A stretch of DNA of 64,000 nt from an uncultured Eubacterium sp. (lineage in GTDB: Bacteria; Bacillota; Clostridia; Oscillospirales; Acutalibacteraceae): positions 1-64,000 of the forward strand of contig CAKSWS010000001.1 in the NCBI GenBank assembly GCA_934512155.1, in the 5' to 3' direction. Shown piece after piece: positions 60,501 through 64,000 of this stretch. The stretch's first letter is position 1, and the number at the start of each line of letters is the position of its first letter. The translations under genes were made by a program, and so were the position numbers. A model generated the notes under the pieces. The model was not told the DNA's origin, did not search any database, and saw nothing but the letters and a program-made list of their open reading frames with translations.

Positions 60501-61741
60501 TGGCTGTTTTTAAAGCATTCAGGGCATATCGCCCAAAGGTTGAAAATCAATCCTTAATTCCGGAACTTCCTTACGATGTTATGAGCAGTGAGGAGGCTTA
60601 TGAAATCGCAAAGGATAATCCACTGTCATTTTTGCATGTGGATAAAGCCGAAATAGATTTGCCAAAGGGTACGGATTTGTATTCTTCGGCTGTGTATGAA
60701 AAGGCGGCAGAAAATCTTAATAATTTAAAGAAAAACGGTGATTTGATTCAGGATAAAAAGCCTTGCTTTTATATTTATAATCAGGTAATGAACGGCAGAA
60801 GCCAAACAGGCATTGCCGGTTGTGCATGGGTAGATGATTATAACAATAATGTTATTAAAAAGCATGAAAAAACCCTTGCGAAAAAAGAGCAAGACAGAAT
60901 TTGCCATGTTAATACAACAAATGCAAACACCGGACCGATATTTTTAACATACAAAAACAATGAAAATATAACAAAAACCGTTAACGATTTTATGAAAGGC
61001 AACAAACCTGTTTATGATTTTACTCATAACGGTGTTTTACAGCAGGTTTGGGTTGTTGATGATGAAATCATAATTTCACATCTTACGGAATATTTTAAAA
61101 GTGTTAATGCATTTTATATTGCCGACGGTCATCACAGATGTGCTTCTGCCGTTCATGTGGGGGAATTAAGGCGAAAGGAAAATCCCGATTATACCGGGGA
61201 CGAAGAATTTAATTATTTTCTTGCCGTTGCATTTCCCGATAATCAGCTTGAAATTATGGATTACAACAGGGTTGTAAAAGATTTAAACGGTTTAACAAAG
61301 GATGAGTTTTTAAATAGCGTCGCCGAATCATTTGATGTGGAAATTCAAAGCGGATCTTATAAGCCGGCTTGCCGCCATACATTTGGTATGTATTTGGATG
61401 GGCAGTGGTACAGTCTTAAAGCAAAGTCTTGCATTTTGAATGATAATGACCCTGTGGGCAGGCTGGACGTTTCGGTTTTGCAGGAAAATTTGCTGGCTCC
61501 TATTTTGAATATTCAAGACCCTAAAAATGATGACAGGATAGATTTTATCGGCGGAATAAGAGGACTTTCGGAGCTTGAAAAAAGGGCAAGTTCAGATATG
61601 CGTGTTGCCTTTGCTATGTTTCCCACAACTGTGGATGATTTAATTTCAATAGCAGATGCAGGTGCAATTATGCCGCCAAAATCCACTTGGTTTGAACCTA
61701 AATTATTGTCGGGTATTTTTATTCACGATTTGTCAAATTAA
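60500..61741 (+). CDS. DUF1015 family protein
   Basis: 413 residues. KAFRAYRPKVENQSLIPELP at the N-terminus (A-x-RP... PYDV), HVDKAEIDLP, AFYIADGHHRCASA and LLAPILNIQDPKND are the hallmarks of DUF1015 (SerC-linked in some Clostridia and methanogens). Some relatives are proposed ADP-dependent serine or related kinases. Start overlaps the stop of coaX. Confidence 0.88.
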   Translation: MAVFKAFRAYRPKVENQSLIPELPYDVMSSEEAYEIAKDNPLSFLHVDKAEIDLPKGTDLYSSAVYEKAAENLNNLKKNGDLIQDKKPCFYIYNQVMNGRSQTGIAGCAWVDDYNNNVIKKHEKTLAKKEQDRICHVNTTNANTGPIFLTYKNNENITKTVNDFMKGNKPVYDFTHNGVLQQVWVVDDEIIISHLTEYFKSVNAFYIADGHHRCASAVHVGELRRKENPDYTGDEEFNYFLAVAFPDNQLEIMDYNRVVKDLNGLTKDEFLNSVAESFDVEIQSGSYKPACRHTFGMYLDGQWYSLKAKSCILNDNDPVGRLDVSVLQENLLAPILNIQDPKNDDRIDFIGGIRGLSELEKRASSDMRVAFAMFPTTVDDLISIADAGAIMPPKSTWFEPKLLSGIFIHDLSN

Positions 61742-61760
61742 ATAAAATTGTAAAAAAACA

Positions 61761-61789
61761 TTGTATTTATCGGTTTAATGTGCTAAACT
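61761..61789 (+). promoter_or_regulatory. Promoter of the M28 peptidase gene
   Basis: TTGTAT, 17 bases, TAAACT, 34 bases before the TTG start codon. Confidence 0.55.
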
Positions 61790-61823
61790 TAACTTATCAT
61801 TTTCATTTAAGGGGGATTTTCAG

Positions 61824-63161
61824 TTGAAAGAAGAAACAAAAAAGTATGGGCAGGAAGCGTATGACATTGTCAACTATGCGGCTAAAAAGGTTGGCTCAAG
61901 GCTTCCGGGTTCAGACGGTGAGAAAAAATATGCCGATTATATGGGCGAAAAGCTTCGTGAAATCGGTATTGAACCTAAACAAGAGGAGTTCTTTGTTGCT
62001 CCCCGTTCTTCAATCGGCGGCTTGTCTTATGCAGGTTGGTTTGGCGTAATCATCAGTGCGCTTACTTATTTTGCAATGCATAATCAAATTTTGTGGATTC
62101 CTATGGGTGTTGCTTCTGTTATTATGCTGGTTTGGCTTATTTTCAGTTGCTTTTTCTACAAAACTTGGTTTGATATGTTTTTCCACAGGGAAATTTCACA
62201 AAATACATACGGTGAATTAACTCCTGAAGACGGAAATTACGATTACACAATTATTCTTTCAGGTCATACAGATACAAGCTGGACTTGGCGTCATTCCGAA
62301 CATGCTTACAAATATAAAGATAAACCGGCGCTTGGCTTAATCGCAACTTACGGCAAAGTAGGATTTGGCGCTGTTTGCGTATTATTTATGTGCTTCTTTG
62401 CAATCTTTATGGCAATTTTTTATACTTGTTATATTTGCAATGCACAGTGGGCTGCAAATCTTGTAATGACAGCAGGATTTAACAGATTTTTATTTGCAAT
62501 GTATTTTGTTCCTATTGTAACTGCTATAGGTTCAATGTTTGTTGTTTTGTGGGGCGACCCTAACGAAAAAAATGCCTCTCGTGGTGCTATGGACAATGCA
62601 ACAGGCTGTGCATTAAGCTATGAAGTTATTAAATATTTCAAAGAAAATCCCGACAAGCTTCCTAAAGGCTGCCGTATTGTAGACCTTAACGTAGGCTCTG
62701 AAGAAGCAGGTTTAAGAGGCTCTATGGCTTTTGCCGCAGAGCATAAGAATGATGACCTTACCAAAAACGCTTGGAATATTAACATTGACTCTGTTGCGGA
62801 TGAAGGTTATTTTGAAGTTGTTATTAAAGATGATTGGCAGGGTTGCCGTTTTGATACAGATATGGAAAAAATGTTTAAAGATACATTTAATGAAATGGGT
62901 ATCGAAAGCAAAACAAACGGCTGTATTCATAACCCTGTAGGCGGTTGCGATTCAACTCCTATGACAAGAGCAGGCGTTAAATCTGTAACATTTGCTGCTC
63001 AAAATCCAATGCTTACTTATTATTATCACACTTGGCGTGATATGCCGGAACGTTTCTCGGCAGAAACAGTTGGTCAAGGTTTTGATGTTGTTTTGAGTGT
63101 TATTGATAAAATTGCCGCTTTCCAAGAAGAAAACGGTTATAACGGTCCTCAGAAAAAATAA
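61824..63161 (+). CDS. M28-family membrane metallopeptidase
   Basis: 445 residues, TTG start behind AAGGGGG. Zn-dependent aminopeptidase fold interrupted by membrane segments: metal ligands in SGHTDTSW, GAMDNATG, GSEEAGLRG and YYYHTWRD. Membrane spans lie at about 70-115 and at about 185-250, inside the catalytic domain, an unusual feature also known from other gut Firmicutes. Probably an aminopeptidase or cyclase-like enzyme; the catalytic side of the membrane is not certain. Single gene with own terminator. Confidence 0.85.
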   Translation: MKEETKKYGQEAYDIVNYAAKKVGSRLPGSDGEKKYADYMGEKLREIGIEPKQEEFFVAPRSSIGGLSYAGWFGVIISALTYFAMHNQILWIPMGVASVIMLVWLIFSCFFYKTWFDMFFHREISQNTYGELTPEDGNYDYTIILSGHTDTSWTWRHSEHAYKYKDKPALGLIATYGKVGFGAVCVLFMCFFAIFMAIFYTCYICNAQWAANLVMTAGFNRFLFAMYFVPIVTAIGSMFVVLWGDPNEKNASRGAMDNATGCALSYEVIKYFKENPDKLPKGCRIVDLNVGSEEAGLRGSMAFAAEHKNDDLTKNAWNINIDSVADEGYFEVVIKDDWQGCRFDTDMEKMFKDTFNEMGIESKTNGCIHNPVGGCDSTPMTRAGVKSVTFAAQNPMLTYYYHTWRDMPERFSAETVGQGFDVVLSVIDKIAAFQEENGYNGPQKK

Positions 63162-63174
63162 TACGTAGTTTGTT

Positions 63175-63202
63175 ATCCCTCTGCATTGCAGAGGGATTTT
63201 TT
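63175..63202 (+). terminator. Terminator after the M28 peptidase gene
   Basis: ATCCCTCTGC-ATT-GCAGAGGGAT followed by TTTTT. Confidence 0.88.
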
Positions 63203-63314
63203 GTTGCCCTTTGTTAAAAATTTCTTTGTTGCAAAAAGAAAGGCTGTTTTTCTTTTTTTTTGTTTATAATTATGGTATACTGATTACATATATTGATTTT
63301 TTAGAGGTTAAAGT

Positions 63315-64000
63315 ATGAATTTACTTGTTTTGGACGGAAACAGCATTGTTAACCGTGCGTTTTACGGCATTAAAGCCCTTTCAACAAAAAACGGATATTA
63401 CACAAATGCTATTTACGGTTTTTTAAATATTCTTTTAAAGTTGCAGGATATGTGCAATCCGGATGCGGTTGCAGTGGCGTTTGATGTTCATGCACCTACG
63501 TTTCGACATAAAAAGTTTGAGGAATATAAGGCAGGCAGGCACGCAATGCCTGATGAATTGCGTCAGCAAATGCCCGTTTTAAAAAATATTTTGCATCTTT
63601 TGGGGTATAAAACTGTTGAATGTGAAGGCTGGGAGGCAGATGATATTTTAGGCACTCTTGCCGATGCTTGCCGTAAAAACGGAAACAACTGCTTCATTGC
63701 TACCGGAGATAGGGATTCTTTACAGCTTGCTCACGGCGGCGTTAAAGTTTTGCTTGCACGCACAAAAATGGGTCAAGCTGTAACAGATGTTTACGATGAA
63801 ACGGCTATTGACGCAGAATACGGAATTACTCCGCAGGCTCTTATTCAGGTAAAGGCTTTGCAGGGCGATTCAAGCGATAATATTCCCGGCGTTGCAGGCA
63901 TTGGTGCAAAAACCGCTCTTGATTTAATTCAGCGTTTCGGCACACTTGATTATATTTATGAAAATATTGAAACTATAGATGTTAAGCCCGGCGTTAGGGC
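63315..64000 (+). CDS. polA: DNA polymerase I, 5' part (runs off the right edge)
   Basis: The first 228 residues are visible and form the 5'-3' exonuclease domain: LVLDGNSIVNRAFYG at the N-terminus, VAFDVHAPTFRHKKFEEYKA, EADDILGTLA, ATGDRDSLQL, and the helix-hairpin-helix GDSSDNIPGVAGIGAKTA. Metal-binding Asp residues are all present. Needed for Okazaki fragment maturation and repair. Start behind AGAGGTTAAAGT; a -10 TATACT lies at 63276-63281. Confidence 0.95.
   Translation, partial: MNLLVLDGNSIVNRAFYGIKALSTKNGYYTNAIYGFLNILLKLQDMCNPDAVAVAFDVHAPTFRHKKFEEYKAGRHAMPDELRQQMPVLKNILHLLGYKTVECEGWEADDILGTLADACRKNGNNCFIATGDRDSLQLAHGGVKVLLARTKMGQAVTDVYDETAIDAEYGITPQALIQVKALQGDSSDNIPGVAGIGAKTALDLIQRFGTLDYIYENIETIDVKPGVR

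Noticed and set aside
1-64000. CRISPR arrays
   Set aside because: No regularly spaced repeats with unique spacers were seen, and no cas genes are present.

Overview
The window comes from an AT-rich, low-GC Firmicutes chromosome, most likely a gut Clostridia of the Oscillospirales/Ruminococcaceae type (inference). Supporting signs are TTGACA-N17-TATAAT promoters, AGGAGG-type ribosome binding sites, a T-box in front of trp, small clostridial families (DUF6465, DUF6774-like, C_GCAxxG_C_C), a bile salt hydrolase, and host-glycan enzymes (GH95, GH43, GH4). Genes run on both strands in short operons separated by clear intrinsic terminators.

Layout. 1-3.3 kb: zinc-ribbon fragment, bile salt hydrolase, tRNA-Arg(CCU), YabE-like G5/3D cell-wall protein. 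3.4-12.3 kb: GH95 fucosidase, then a tRNA-Trp T-box and the complete trpEGDCFBA operon. 12.3-19.6 kb: two tRNA-Pro genes, then minus-strand units: minimal sufCB with a GH43 gene, and a metF / MetH-reactivation / MetH operon with a tiny DUF6774-like gene upstream. 19.6-23.1 kb: rplM-rpsI followed by a HindIII-like restriction-modification pair between 137-bp direct repeats. 23-34 kb: TSUP permease, GPH symporter with a membrane-anchored partner, a MITE-like insertion inside a terminator, a Lys/Ala-rich protein, a HAD phosphatase, a MerR-type promoter driving a CMD/flavin-reductase pair, a surface-polysaccharide modification cluster with a frameshifted MBOAT gene, and a LiaF-like protein. 34.5-45.6 kb: MetE-like methyltransferase with LysR, GH4, an acetyltransferase remnant, an amino-thiazoline-carboxylate hydrolase relative, a YczE-like protein, mgtE, a methyltransferase, tRNA-Arg(ACG) and zinc-ribbon proteins; several genes here have elaborate structured leaders. 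45.7-49 kb: a lipoprotein and a large unknown membrane protein.

49.1-59.7 kb is the most unusual block: a single-strand run of 17 tightly packed phage-type genes (terminase, portal, protease/scaffold, decoration, capsid, connectors, LysM, baseplate hub, spike, wedge, J, I, fibre). It keeps the head and the baseplate but has no tail sheath, tail tube, tape measure, lysis, integration or replication gene. A 36-codon ORF sits where the tail shaft should be. Every remaining frame is open and its terminase motifs are intact, so it looks like a retained particle-forming element rather than a decaying prophage. The window ends with coaX, a DUF1015 gene, an M28 peptidase and the 5' part of polA.

Best candidates for undescribed biology: the tail-less head/baseplate cluster; a leader-ORF attenuator in front of mgtE; and a shared leader module with mutually exclusive pairings around the ribosome binding site, found in front of two unrelated genes.
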